From Cymbidium sinense (taxonomy: Eukaryota; Streptophyta; Magnoliopsida; Asparagales; Orchidaceae): 64,000 nucleotides of DNA. The position numbers and the translations under genes are program-made. Where the stretch lies: positions 87,888,945 to 87,952,944 of the forward strand of contig CM038216.1 in assembly GCA_021442155.1 (NCBI GenBank). The letters run 5' to 3'. Positions 36,251-47,400 of this stretch are shown here, one piece after another (the stretch's first letter is position 1; each line of letters opens with the position of its first letter). The notes below the pieces were generated by a model that did not search any database, was not told where the DNA came from, and saw only the letters and a list, made by a program, of their open reading frames with translations.

Positions 36251-36730
36251 AATGGGAAGAACCTTGATGGCAGGAACATCACCATCAACCAAGCTCAGTC
36301 TAGATCTGGTGGTGGAGGCGAAGGTGGAATCGATAGTTATCATAGTGGTAGTGGGGTATCTGGAGGTGTTGGTGGATATGGAGGTAGTGGTCAGAGAAAT
36401 TGTGGCTATGGAGGTGGGAGGAGCGAAGGAGGTTACAGCGGTGATGGTGGAGAAGGGAGAGATCTGGGATATAATGGTGGATCCCGCTAATCAAGAGGCT
36501 GGGTGTTTTTGATGGGAACTGGAGAAACTAAAGAATTGTTGATCCGATCTGTTGCTTTTAGAAAATTATGTCTTTACAGTAGAGAAAAATCTATTTATCT
36601 TGGGCTTTTGATTTGCTCTATGTGTGCTCATTATTTATCTAAATCATCGCTTGTGTCTTAGAAAACTTGGTGTGTTATTTGGTTTACAAAATCCAAAAGA
36701 AGAAATGTTGAATATAAATTTGTTCTATGT
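36251..36730 (+). pseudogene. GR-RBP 3' fragment, copy 4 (best preserved)
   Basis: The frame is open for 79 codons from AAT at 36,251 to TAA at 36,488-36,490. It reads NGKNLDGRNITINQAQSRSG, followed by a glycine, serine and tyrosine-rich tail with repeated GGYGG and GGRSEGG units, as in GRP7-type proteins, which bind RNA in nucleus and cytoplasm. A premature stop follows GGSR, where other copies continue YSRG. A 3' untranslated part to about 36,730 ends in A-rich sequence. No start codon or RNA-recognition core is present, so it is a fragment. The - strand open frame at 36,300-36,494 is a shadow. Confidence 0.85.
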
Positions 36731-37162
36731 TAAAAAAACCAAAAACCCTAAACCCTAAACTAAAAGCTAAACCTTAAGGCTAAAACATAATCCCTAAACA
36801 TTAAACCCTAAACCCTAAACCCTAAAAAAAATATAAATAAAAAATAAAAAAATAATAATACCCTAACCTTAAATCATAAACCCTAAAACTAACCCTAAAC
36901 CATAAACCTACAACCATAAACCCTAAACTCTAAACCCTAAAACCCTAAACCCCAAACCCAAAATCCTAAACCCTAAACCCTAAATCCTAAACCCTAAAAC
37001 CTAAACCCTAAACCCTAAACACTAAAACCCTAAACCCTAAACCCTAACCCTAAACACTAAACCCTAAACCCAATACCCTAAACCCTAAACCTAAACCTAA
37101 AGTAACTAAATAAATTATAAAATAAACCTAAACCCTAAAACATAGTAAACCAAAACCATAAG
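36731..37162 (+). repeat. Telomere-like block
   Basis: Mostly CCCTAAA repeats with little of the AT-rich derivative and no boundary word, so this repeat unit is shorter than its neighbours. Confidence 0.85.
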
Positions 37163-37640
37163 AATGGGCAGAACTTTGATGGTAGGAAAATCACCGACAA
37201 CCAGGCTCAGTATAGATCTAGCGATGGTGGAGAAGTTGGAGGCGATGATTATCGCAATGGTGGTGGGGGATGTGGAGGTCCTGGTGGATATGGAAGTGGT
37301 GGTCGGAGTAGTGCTTGTTGTGGAGGCAAGAGGAGCAACGGAGGTTACTATCGTGGTGGTGGCGACGGAGAGATCGGGGATATGATGGTGGATCCTGCTA
37401 CTCGAGAGACCGAGGTGGTTCTAATGGGAACTGGAGAAACTGAAGCACGACCGATCCAATCTACTTCTTATGGAACTGTGCCTTTATAGTATAGATAGTT
37501 CTAATTATCTAAGGTTTTTGATTTCTTCTATGCGTGCTCATTTTTTATCTATGTCATCGCTTCTATCTTAAAAAACTTGGTCTGTTACTTATTTGATGAA
37601 ATCGACAAGAAAAAAATGTTGAACCTGAATTTGTTCTATT
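37163..37640 (+). pseudogene. GR-RBP 3' fragment, copy 5
   Basis: It starts NGQNFDGRKITDNQAQ at 37,163 and runs into a glycine-rich tail. A single frame change near 37,370 separates this from the end, which reads YDGGS, then YSRDRGGSNGNWRN with a stop at 37,441-37,443. This gives the natural C-terminus of the parent gene. The 3' untranslated part runs to about 37,640 and ends in an A-run. Confidence 0.85.
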
Positions 37641-39039
37641 AAAAAAAACTAAAAATCCTAAACCCTAAACTAAAACCTAAACCTTAAACTTAAAACCTAA
37701 ACCATAAACCCTAAACCCAAATAATAAAATAATAAAAAAAGAAAAAAATCCTAACCCTAAAACTAACCCTAAACCCTAAATACTAAACCCTAAACCTACA
37801 ACCATAAATCCTAAGCCATAAACCATAAAAACCTAAACCTAGAACCCAAAACCCAAAACCCAAAACCCTAAACCCTAAACCCTAAACCTTAAAAACCCTA
37901 AACCATAAATCCTAAATACTAAGCACTAAGCCCTAAACCTTAAACACTAATACCTAAACCCTGAACACTAACCTTAAACCCTAAATCCTAAAACCCTAAC
38001 CTAAAACCCTAAACCCTAAACCCTAAACTCTAAACCCTATAAACATAAACATAAACTAAATAAATCCATAAAAAAAAAAATTAAACATAAATAAAATAAA
38101 ATAAAAACCTAAAAAAAAATAAACCTAAACCTAAAAATAAAATAAAATAAAAAATAAAAATATACTAAAATAAAATAAATAAAAACATAAACTAAAATAA
38201 AAAATAAAGTAAACCTAAGAATAAAAAACCAAAATAAAATAAAAACTAAATGTAAAATAAAAATAAAATAAACCTAAATAAAAAAAATAAAAATAAAATT
38301 AAAACCTAAACCTACAAAAAGTAAATCTAAAAATAAATAAAAAATAAAACCTAAACCCTAAACTTAAAAAAAATCTAACCTAAAATAAAAATAAAATTAC
38401 CAAAATAAAATTAACCTAAACCTAAACTAAAATAAACTAAACTAAAATAAATAAAACCTAAACCTAAACCTAAATAAATTAAACCTAAACTTAAACCTAA
38501 ACCTAAAGTAAATAAAATAAAAAAAATTAAAAATAAACCTAAACCTAAACTGAAAAATGTAACCTAAAAATAAACCAAAAATGAAAACCTAAAACCTAAA
38601 CATAAAAAAATAAAATAAAAAACCAAACCTAAACCTTATGAAACTTAATAAAAAACTCAACTTAAACCTAAACCTAAACCTTAAAAAAACTAAAAAAACA
38701 TATATTAAAATAAATAAATTAAATTAAAAAAATAAAAAATAAACCTAAATAAAATTAAAAATAAATAAACTAAAAATAAACTAAATAAACCTAAACTTAC
38801 TAGTTTACTTAATTTAAAAAAAAAACCAAAAATCCTAAATCCTAAACCCTAAACCCTTAAAATAACTAAACCCTAAACCCTAAGCCCTAAACTGTAAACC
38901 CAAAACCCTAACCTTAGACCCTGAACCCAGAAAGCATAAACCCTAAACCCCAACCTTAAACCTAAACTTAAATTAACAAAATAAATTAAAAAATAAACCT
39001 AAATCCTAAAACCTAAAAGACCTAAAACTAAACTCTAAG
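37641..39039 (+). repeat. Telomere-like and AT-rich derivative block
   Basis: CCCTAAA repeats (to about 38,040), then the AT-rich derivative, boundary word TACTAGTTTACTTAATTT at 38,798-38,815, then CCCTAAA repeats. No gene is seen. Confidence 0.85.
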
Positions 39040-39425
39040 AATGTGCAGAACCTTAATGACAAGAGCATCCAACCAGCACTAGCAAAGGCAAAAGTGGAGG
39101 CAGCAATTTTCATAGTGGTCATGGGTGATCTAGAGGTGTTGGTGGATATGAAGGTGGTGGTAGTTATCGAGGTCGGAGAGCAAGGGTTAGAGTATCATGC
39201 AGGGAGAGATCGAGGATATAATGGTCGATCCTCTACTTGAGTGGTGATTCGATGGGAACTAGAAATCAAGAACGCTCGATTTGATCTTGCTTTTGAACTG
39301 TTCTTTACAAGAGATAAATGGTTCTAGCCTTGGGTTTTTTGATTTGCTCTATGTGCTCATTTTATCTATGTTGTCACTTCTATCTTAGATAACTTGGTGT
39401 GTTACTTGGTTGATGAAATGTTCAA
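39040..39425 (+). pseudogene. GR-RBP 3' fragment, copy 6
   Basis: It begins AATGTGCAGAACCTTAATGA and is shortened by small deletions (ITVNQAQS is mostly lost). The glycine-rich tail is recognisable from GGT/GGA codons, and the 3' untranslated part is truncated after TTGGTTGATGAAATG. It is more decayed than copies 4, 5 and 7. Confidence 0.7.
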
Positions 39426-39789
39426 ATATAAAACCATAAACCCTAAACTATAAAATGAACCCTAAAACTATAACCTAAACCCTAAGCCTTAAACCCTAAA
39501 CACTAAACCCTAAAAATAAATAATAAATAAATAAAACCCTAAATCCTAAAATAAACCCAAAACCTACATCTCTAAATCCTAAACCCTAAACAATAAAACC
39601 CTAAACCACAAACCCAAAACTTTAAACCTTAAACCATAAAACCCTAAACCCTAAACCCAAAACCTTATGCCCTAAACAAGAACCCTAAACCATAATCCCT
39701 AAACCCTAAACATAAACCTAAACTAACTAAATTAATTAAAACCTAAACATAAATCCTAAAACCTAATAAACCTAAACCTAAACCCTAAG
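39426..39789 (+). repeat. Telomere-like block
   Basis: Degenerate CCCTAAA repeats without the AT-rich derivative or boundary word. Confidence 0.85.
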
Positions 39790-40245
39790 AATGGGTCGAA
39801 CCTTGATGTTAAGAACATCACTATCAACTGCTCTAGATCCGCATGGAGGTGAAGGCAGAGGCAGATAGCTATCATAAAGGTGTTGGTGGATATGGAGGTG
39901 TTGGTTGAAGAAGTGGTCGTTATATAGGTGGGAGGAGCGAATGAGGTTATGGCCGTGGTGGTGGCAGAGGGAGAGATGAGGGATATGAAGGTGGATCCCT
40001 CTACTCGAGAGGCTAGGGTGGTTCTGATGGGAATTGGAGAAACTGAAGAATGGCATATCCGATCTGCTGCTTATGGAATTGTCTTTACAGTAGAGACAGG
40101 TCTAGTTATCTAAGGTTTTTGATTTGCTCTATGTGTGCTAAAATTTGATCTATGTCATTGCTTGTATCCTAGAAAACTTAGTGTGTTACTTGGTTGATGA
40201 AATTGAGAAGAAAAAATGTTGAATCTGAATTTGTTCTCCATTAAA
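39790..40245 (+). pseudogene. GR-RBP 3' fragment, copy 7
   Basis: It starts AATGGGTCGAACCTTGATGT. A deletion removes part of the region after the recognition-motif end. The glycine-rich tail follows, with GGRSE then a stop (TGA near 39,941). The end reads SLYSRG, and the stop equivalent comes after GGAGAAAC near 40,046. The 3' untranslated part ends in an A-run near 40,245. The - strand frame at 39,778-40,056 is a shadow. Confidence 0.75.
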
Positions 40246-42743
40246 AAAAACTAAAACTCCTAAACCCTAAACCCTAAAAATAAATAACAAATAAAATACC
40301 CAAACCATAAACCCTAAACCCTTAAACTAACCCTAAACCCTAAACCCTAAACTGCCCACCCTAAACCTTAAACCCAAAACCATAAAACTCTCAATCCTAA
40401 ACCATAAACACTAAACCCTAAACCCTAAACCCGAAACACTAAAACCTACAACCCTAAACCAAAAACCCTAAACTTAAATAAAATAAAACCTAAAAATAAA
40501 ATGAATAAATAAAACTTAAACCTAAATAAAATAAAATACATATTATATAATAAAAACCTATACTAAAATTTAAACAAAAACCTAAATTTAAAAATAAAAT
40601 AGAATAAAAAATAAAAGCTAAACTAAAAAAATAAATAAAAACTTAAACGAAACTAAAAAGATAAAATAAACCTAAAAATAAAAAACTTAAAAAAAAATAA
40701 AAACTAAATGAAAAATAAAATTAAAATAAACCTAAAATAATATAAAATAAAAATCTAAACAAAAAAAAAATAAAAAATAAATAAAACCTAAAAATGAATA
40801 AAAAATAAAACTTGAACCTTAATCTAAAAAAAAACCAAAACCTAAAATAAGAAAAATAAAATAAACTTAAACCTAAACTAAAATAAACTAAACTAAAATT
40901 AATAAAACCTAAACCTAAACCTAAAATAAACTAAACATATACCCTAAACTAAATAAAATAAAACAAACTAAAAATAAACCTAAAACATAAAAACTTAAAA
41001 ATAAACGTAAAATAAAAACCTAAAACATAAACCTAAAAAGATAAAATAAAAAGCTGAACCTAAACCTAAAATTAAAAATGAAAACTAAACCTAAAAAATA
41101 CCATAAAAATAAAACTAAACTTAAAAATAAACATAACTGAAACCTAAACTTAAAAAATAAACTAAAATAAAAAACCAAAACTAAAAAAAGCAAACCTAAA
41201 ATATATAAAATGAACTAAATAAAAATAAAAAGATAAACCTAATTAAATAAAATAAGGTAAACGAAAATAAATAAAAAAATGAACAATAAACTAAAACTAA
41301 CACTCTAAACCATAAACCTTAATCCCTAAACCCTAAAACTAACCCTAAACCTACAACCCTAAACCCTAAATATAACCCTAAACCTTAAACCCTATACACT
41401 AAACCTAAAACCCTAAACCCTAAAGCCTAAACTAACCCTAAACAATAAACCCTAAACCCTAAAAGGCCTAAACCCTAAAGCCTAAAGCCTAAACCCTAAA
41501 CCTTAAAACTAACCATAAACCCTAACCCTACTACACTAAACCCATAACCCTAAATCCTAAACCCTAAACCTTAAACCCTAAAAAACCCTAAACACTAAAA
41601 CCAAAAATAGTAAACTTTAAAACCCTAAACCCTAAACCCTAAACCCCAAACCAGAACCGTAACCCTAAACCCTAAACCAAAATACCTAAAACCCTAAACA
41701 CCTAAAAACCTAAACCTAATTAAATAAAACCTAAAAATAAAATAAATAAAAAACCTAAATCTAAATAAAATAAAATAAAATGAAAAAAAGATAAAAACCT
41801 AAATTAAAACCTAAAATGACACCTAATAATAAAATAAAATAAAAAATAAAAATAAGATAAAATATAATAAAAAAGGCTAAATGAAACTAAAAAAATATAA
41901 TAAACCAGAGATTAAAAAAATCTTAATAAATTTAAAACTAAACGTAAAATAAAAGTAAAATAAAATAAAAATTAAATAAAAACCTAAACCTAAAAAATAA
42001 TCATAAAAATAAAACCTAAAAATAAATAAAATAAATAAACCTAAACCCTAAATTAAAAAAACCTAAACTCTAAACTAAAAAAAAAGCCCTAAACCTAAAA
42101 TAAAAATAAAATAAAAAAAATAAAATAAACCTAAATCAAAAACTAAAATAAACTAAACTAAAATAAATTAAACCTAAGCATAAACCTAAAATAAAATAAA
42201 CCTAAACCTAAACCTAAAGCTAAACTAAATAAAATAAAAAAAACTAAAAATAAACCTAAACCGAAACTAAAAAATAAAAGTTAAAAATAAACCTAAAATA
42301 AAAACATAAAACCTAAACCTAAAAAATAAAATAAAAACATAAATCTAAACCTAAAAATAAAAAATATAACATAAACCTAAAAAATAAAATAAACTTAAAA
42401 TTCAACTATAAAATAAACATAAGCCTAAACCTAAACCTAAAAAATAAACTAAAATAAAATAAAAAATAAATCCAAATAAACCTAAACCTACTAGTTTACT
42501 TAAAACCCCTAAACCCTAAACCCTAACCCTAAACCCAAACCTCTAAAAGCAGAAACCTTAAAACCCTAAACCCTAAGCCTTACACCCTAAGCCCAAAATA
42601 ATAAACCCTAAGCCCTAAACCCTAATCCCAAACCCTAAATCCTAAACCCCAAACCCTAAACCTATACCAAAAGTAACTAAATAAATTAAAAAATAAACCT
42701 AAACCATAAAACCTAATAAGCTTGACCTAATCCTAAACCTTAA
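40246..42743 (+). repeat. Telomere-like and AT-rich derivative block, double length
   Basis: Two rounds of CCCTAAA repeats plus AT-rich derivative (40,246-41,290 and 41,290-42,488), then the boundary word TACTAGTTTACTTA at 42,489-42,502 and CCCTAAA repeats. No GR-RBP fragment lies between the two rounds, which suggests loss of one or unequal exchange. Confidence 0.8.
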
Positions 42744-42895
42744 GAATGGGCAGAACCTTGACCATAAACTAAAAATCATAAAGAAGAAATATTGAATCTG
42801 AATCTGTTCACTATTAAATAAATAAATAAAAAACATAAACCCTTAACTAAAATTGAAAAGAAGAAATGTTGAATCTAAATTTGCTCTCTATTTAA
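42744..42895 (+). pseudogene. GR-RBP 3' fragment, copy 8, internally deleted, plus a second tail
   Basis: AATGGGCAGAACCTTGACC at 42,744 is followed at once by the 3' untranslated end (AAGAAGAAATATTGAATCTG), so the whole glycine-rich part is deleted. A second copy of the same untranslated tail lies at 42,846-42,895. This shows that fragments lose their middle while the boundaries persist. Confidence 0.7.
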
Positions 42896-44266
42896 AAAAA
42901 CCAAAAAACATAAACCCTAAACTAAAATGTGACCCTAGATCTAAAACCTAAACCCTAAACCCTAAGCCCTAAAAACCCTAAACCCTAAGCCCTAAAAACC
43001 CTAAACCCTAAACTCTAAACCTTAAACCCTATACCCTAAAACCTAAACCCTAAATCCAAAACTGTAAACCCTAAACCCTTAACTAACCCTAAACCCTAAA
43101 AAGTTAAAAGCTTATACCTAAACCTAATAAAAATACAAATAAAATAATTAATTAAACCTAAATAAAAAATAATAATAAAATATAAACCTAAACTAACACC
43201 AAAACCTAAACCTAAAAAGAAAATAAAATAAAAACTAAAAACTAAATTAAATTAAAATAAATAAAACCTAAACTAAATTACAAAATAAAACTTAAAGAAA
43301 ATAAAACAAAATGTAAATAAAAAAATAAAATAAACCAAAATAAAATAAAATAAAACTAAATAAAAAAGCCAAACCTAAAAATAAACCTAAAAATAAAAAA
43401 TAAGCCCTAAACTAAAAAATAAGAACTTAAACCTAAAATAAACAAAATAAAATAAACCTAAACCTAAGCTAAAATAAACTAAACTAAAATAAATAAAACC
43501 TAAACATAAACATAAAGTAAACTAAACCTAAACCCTAAACTAAATAAAATAAAATAAACTAAAAACAAACCTAAACCTAAACCGATAAATAAAACCTAAA
43601 AATAAACCAAAAATAAAACCTAAAACTAAACCTGAAAAAATAAAATAAAAACCTAAACCTAAACCTAAAAATAAAAAATTAAACCTAAACATATAAAACA
43701 AAATAAAAATAAACCTAAACCTAAATAATAAACTAAAATAAAAAACCTAAACTAAAATAAATTAACTAAACTTTATAAATATAAAAAATAAACATAAATA
43801 AAAATAAATAAAATAAAATAAATATAAAATAAACTAAATAAACTTAAACCTACCAGTTTACTTAATTTTTTTTAAAAAATCCCTAAACCCTAAGCTCTAA
43901 AACTAACCCTAAAGCCTATACCAGAAACCTACAACCCTAAACCCTAAAAATCCTAAACCCTAAACCATAAAACCAAAACCCTAAACCTTAAACCCTAAAC
44001 CATAAAACCCTAAACTAATCCTAAACCATAAGATAACCCTAAACCCTAAACCCTAAACCATAAACCCTCAAAACCCTAAACCCTAAAGCCTAAACACTAA
44101 ACCATAAACCCTAAACCCTGCCCTAAACTCTAAACCCTAAAACCCTAAAATCTAAAACCTTAAACCCTAAACACTAACCCTAAACACTAAAACATTAAAC
44201 CTTAAACCCTAAACCCTAAGCCTAAACCTAAAGTAATTAAATAAATTAAAAAATAAACCCAAACCT
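42896..44266 (+). repeat. Telomere-like and AT-rich derivative block
   Basis: Same order as the other blocks, with boundary word TACCAGTTTACTTAATTT at 43,851-43,868 and CCCTAAA repeats on both sides. Confidence 0.85.
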
Positions 44267-44655
44267 TAGAATAAAGTGTAACCTTGATGAGTGAATGTCA
44301 CCATCAACCAGCTCCAAGATCCTGGAGGTGAAGGTGGTGAGATTCTGCAGTGGTGGGGTTCTAAGATCTGGTCGAGAGGTGAGGAAGGAGGAGGGAGGTT
44401 ACATGGTGGCGAGGGATATAATGGTGGATCCCACAGAGGCGGGATGGTTCTGTGGGAACTGGAGAAACTACAGAATGGCTGATCTGATCTGCTGCTTATG
44501 GAGCTGTCTTATAATAGAGATGATTCTAGTTATCTAGAGTTTATGATTTGCTCTATGCATGCTCATTTTTTTATCTATGTCATCGCTTGTGTCTTAGAAA
44601 ACTTGGTGTGTTACTTGGTGAATAAAAAAGAAGAAATGTTGAGTCTAATTTGTTC
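44267..44655 (+). pseudogene. GR-RBP 3' fragment, copy 9
   Basis: The 5' edge is altered (AAGTGTAACCTTGATGAGTG), then VTINQL-like and glycine-rich codons with frame changes, and the end GGGAACTGGAGAAACTACAG corresponds to NWRN. The 3' untranslated part to about 44,655 ends in an A-run. Several short deletions relative to copies 4 and 5. Confidence 0.75.
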
Positions 44656-45904
44656 TCTAAAAAAAAACCAAAACCCCTAATAAAAACCTCAACCTTAGAC
44701 CTAAAACCTAAACCCTAAAACCTAAACCTTGAATCCTAAAAACCCTAAACCCTAAACCCTAAACCCTAAACCCTAAACCCTAAATCTTAAACCCTCAACT
44801 AACCCTAAACCCTAAACCCTAAACCATAAAAAGTTAAAAACCTAGACCTAAACTAACTAAACCTAAAAATAAAATAAATAAATAAAAATCCCACATAAAA
44901 TAAAAAAAATAAAAAAAATAAAACCTAAACCTAAAATAAAATAAAACAAAAAATAAAAACTAAACTAAAATAAAATGAATAAAAACCTAAACTAACTAAA
45001 AAAATAAAAAACCTAAATAAAAAAACTAAACCTAAAATAAAAATAAAATAAACCTATAATAAAATAAAACAAAAACTAAATAAAAACCTAAACCTAAGAA
45101 ATAAACCTAAAAATAAAACATAAAAATAAATAAAAATTAAAACATAAACCAAATATAATAAATAAAATAAGCCTAAACCTAAACTAAAATAAATAAAACC
45201 TAAACCTAAACCTAAAATAAACTAAACCTATATCTAAACCTAAACCCTAAATAAAATAAAATAAACTAAAAATAAACCTAAACCTAAACTAAAAAATAAA
45301 ACATAAACATAAATCTAAAATAAAACCTAAAACCTAAACCAAAAAAAAAAAATAAAAATAAAAAACCTAAACCTAAACCTAAAATAAAAATAAACCTAAA
45401 CCTAAAAAATAAAATAAAAAATAAAACTAAACTAAAAAAAATAAACATAATTAAAATAAACCTAAAAAACTAAACTAAATAAAAAAACTAAATTAAAATA
45501 AATAAACCAAATAAATAAACTAAACTAATAAAATTAAAATAAACCTAATTAAAATAAACCTAAAAAAACCTAAAATAAACCTAAAATAAATAAAAACTAA
45601 ACCTAACCCTAAAACCCTAAACCCTAAACCCTAAACCCTAAACCCTAAACCCTAAACCCTAAAAGCCTAAAACCTAAACCTAAAATAAATAAAACATAAA
45701 AATAAATAAATAAATAAACCTAACCCTAAATAAAATAAATAATTAAATAAAATAAAAACCTAAAGTAAGACCAAAACCTAAACCTTAACTTAAACCTAAA
45801 CTTAAATATAAAAAATAAAACAAAATAAAGAAGAAAAATTATTTAAAAATAAAATAAATAAAAATCTAAACTAAACCAAAAAAAAATAAAATAAACCTAA
45901 AAAA
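44656..45904 (+). repeat. Telomere-like and AT-rich derivative block with the longest perfect runs
   Basis: Six perfect CCCTAAA units in a row at 44,743-44,784 and seven at 45,615-45,663, the longest perfect runs I found. AT-rich derivative occupies most of the rest. The block ends where the AT-rich satellite of element D begins. Confidence 0.9.
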
Positions 45905-47400
45905 TAACCCATATTATAATATAATATATTATAATATAATGTAGCATCATATATTTAAGCATGTAGTGTTGTGTTTTTGGATGTTATAAGATGCTTTGAA
46001 ATGTTTTAGTATATTATTGTATTGTGCCATATAGTCTATATTAATATAAATCATAAATATATTGATTTAATAAATAAAATGATGAAATTTGTTAAATTTA
46101 AAGTGGGAATTAGGTTGTAGTACCAAAGGTGTGCTACGCCACTTATAGTCTAAAAAGTAAGATTTTATTTTTAAAATAAATATTATATGTTGTAGCATAG
46201 TATAACATCATATATCATAATATATTGTTCTCACATTTTAAATCTTTTAGTATTTTACAATCATGTCAACTATAGTAGCATTATTTATAAAAATGTTGAC
46301 TTAGACTTTAAAATGGTGAAATTTGGCCAAATTCATAATAGGTAGAGCATGGCATCATAATATATTGTTTCAATTTAAAATATGTAAGTGATACGACTAA
46401 AATATATAGTTTTTATTTTTTAGACTAATTTTAAGATTTTTTTATCTTAAGAAATCCCTTGTGATGTGATATGCAATATAGTATAATATAATATGTTATA
46501 GTGTATTATAATATAGGATGCTATAACATAGAGTAGCATCGTGCATTTTAAAAATTACTATTGCGTATTACTACTTGTTGTTTAGCATATTTTTGTTTGT
46601 TATAGTATGATGTAGTAGAGTTTGCACTAGTATAATTCATAAAAATACTAATTTATAGGCTGAGATGATGGGATTTGGCCAAATTTAATGTAAGCTTTAG
46701 GGAACATCATTAGGGGTGTGCTATGGTGTGTCATTTAATCAAAAGAATGGAATTTTTCATCCAAAATTAATGTCCATTTCTCAACCAAATTTATAATTTT
46801 TTTGCGTAAAGTTATTCATTTTAAGGTATAATGTAAGATAATATATTATATGAAAGCATATTAAAATATAATGTACATAACAATAAAACTTCACATATAT
46901 ATGAATGTTTGTGTTTTATTTAATGTTATTGTACATTTTTTAGCATGTTTTACTTTTGTTATAATACAATGGGTGAAAACTAACAAAATGTTAATTTGAA
47001 GGTTGAATGGAACAATTTGGCCAAATTCATGGCACAAGAAGCAACACAAAAATTATGCTATTTTGTACCATTTATAATAGAAAAATAACAATTTTACATC
47101 CAAAATGAACATTATTTATATTTTGAGAAAATTTTGTAATTTGCTCTTTTTAAGTGATTCTAATGAGGTGTAATGTTAGACAATATATTATATTATAGCA
47201 AATTACAATATAACATCTTATATTATAATATAATATAGTATGTTAATTCACCTATATAATATGTTTAGCATGATATTGCTAGTTAGTTTGAGCACCATCA
47301 CAAATCATAAAATGTTGATTACAATGTTAAGATGATGTAATTTGAATGACATTGTAAAGCTTTTGGTTAAAGTATTAAAGGTGTGCATAAGAGAAATATG
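45905..47400 (-). repeat. AT-rich tandem satellite, monomer about 340 bp
   Basis: Landmark GATGGNATTTGGCCAAATT recurs at about 46,312, 46,664 and 47,005, with weaker copies at about 46,082 and 47,328, giving spacings of about 230, 350, 345 and 320. Each monomer also carries TATAATATA-rich sequence, a GGTGTGCTA-like word and ACATCCAAAATNAA. A fragment of the same repeat lies at 29,325-29,450 on the other strand. It lies downstream of the element D 3' untranslated region, consistent with satellites that arise from Tat/Ogre elements. Confidence 0.7.

Noticed and set aside
36251..36490. Functional small glycine-rich protein gene
   Set aside because: It has no start codon at the homologous position, no RNA-recognition core and a premature stop. 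The ATG one base later is out of the conserved frame.
29570..45904. True chromosome end (active telomere)
   Set aside because: The heptamers are degenerate, the longest perfect run seen is seven units, polarity switches within the array, and retroelements flank both sides. This is interstitial telomere-like DNA.
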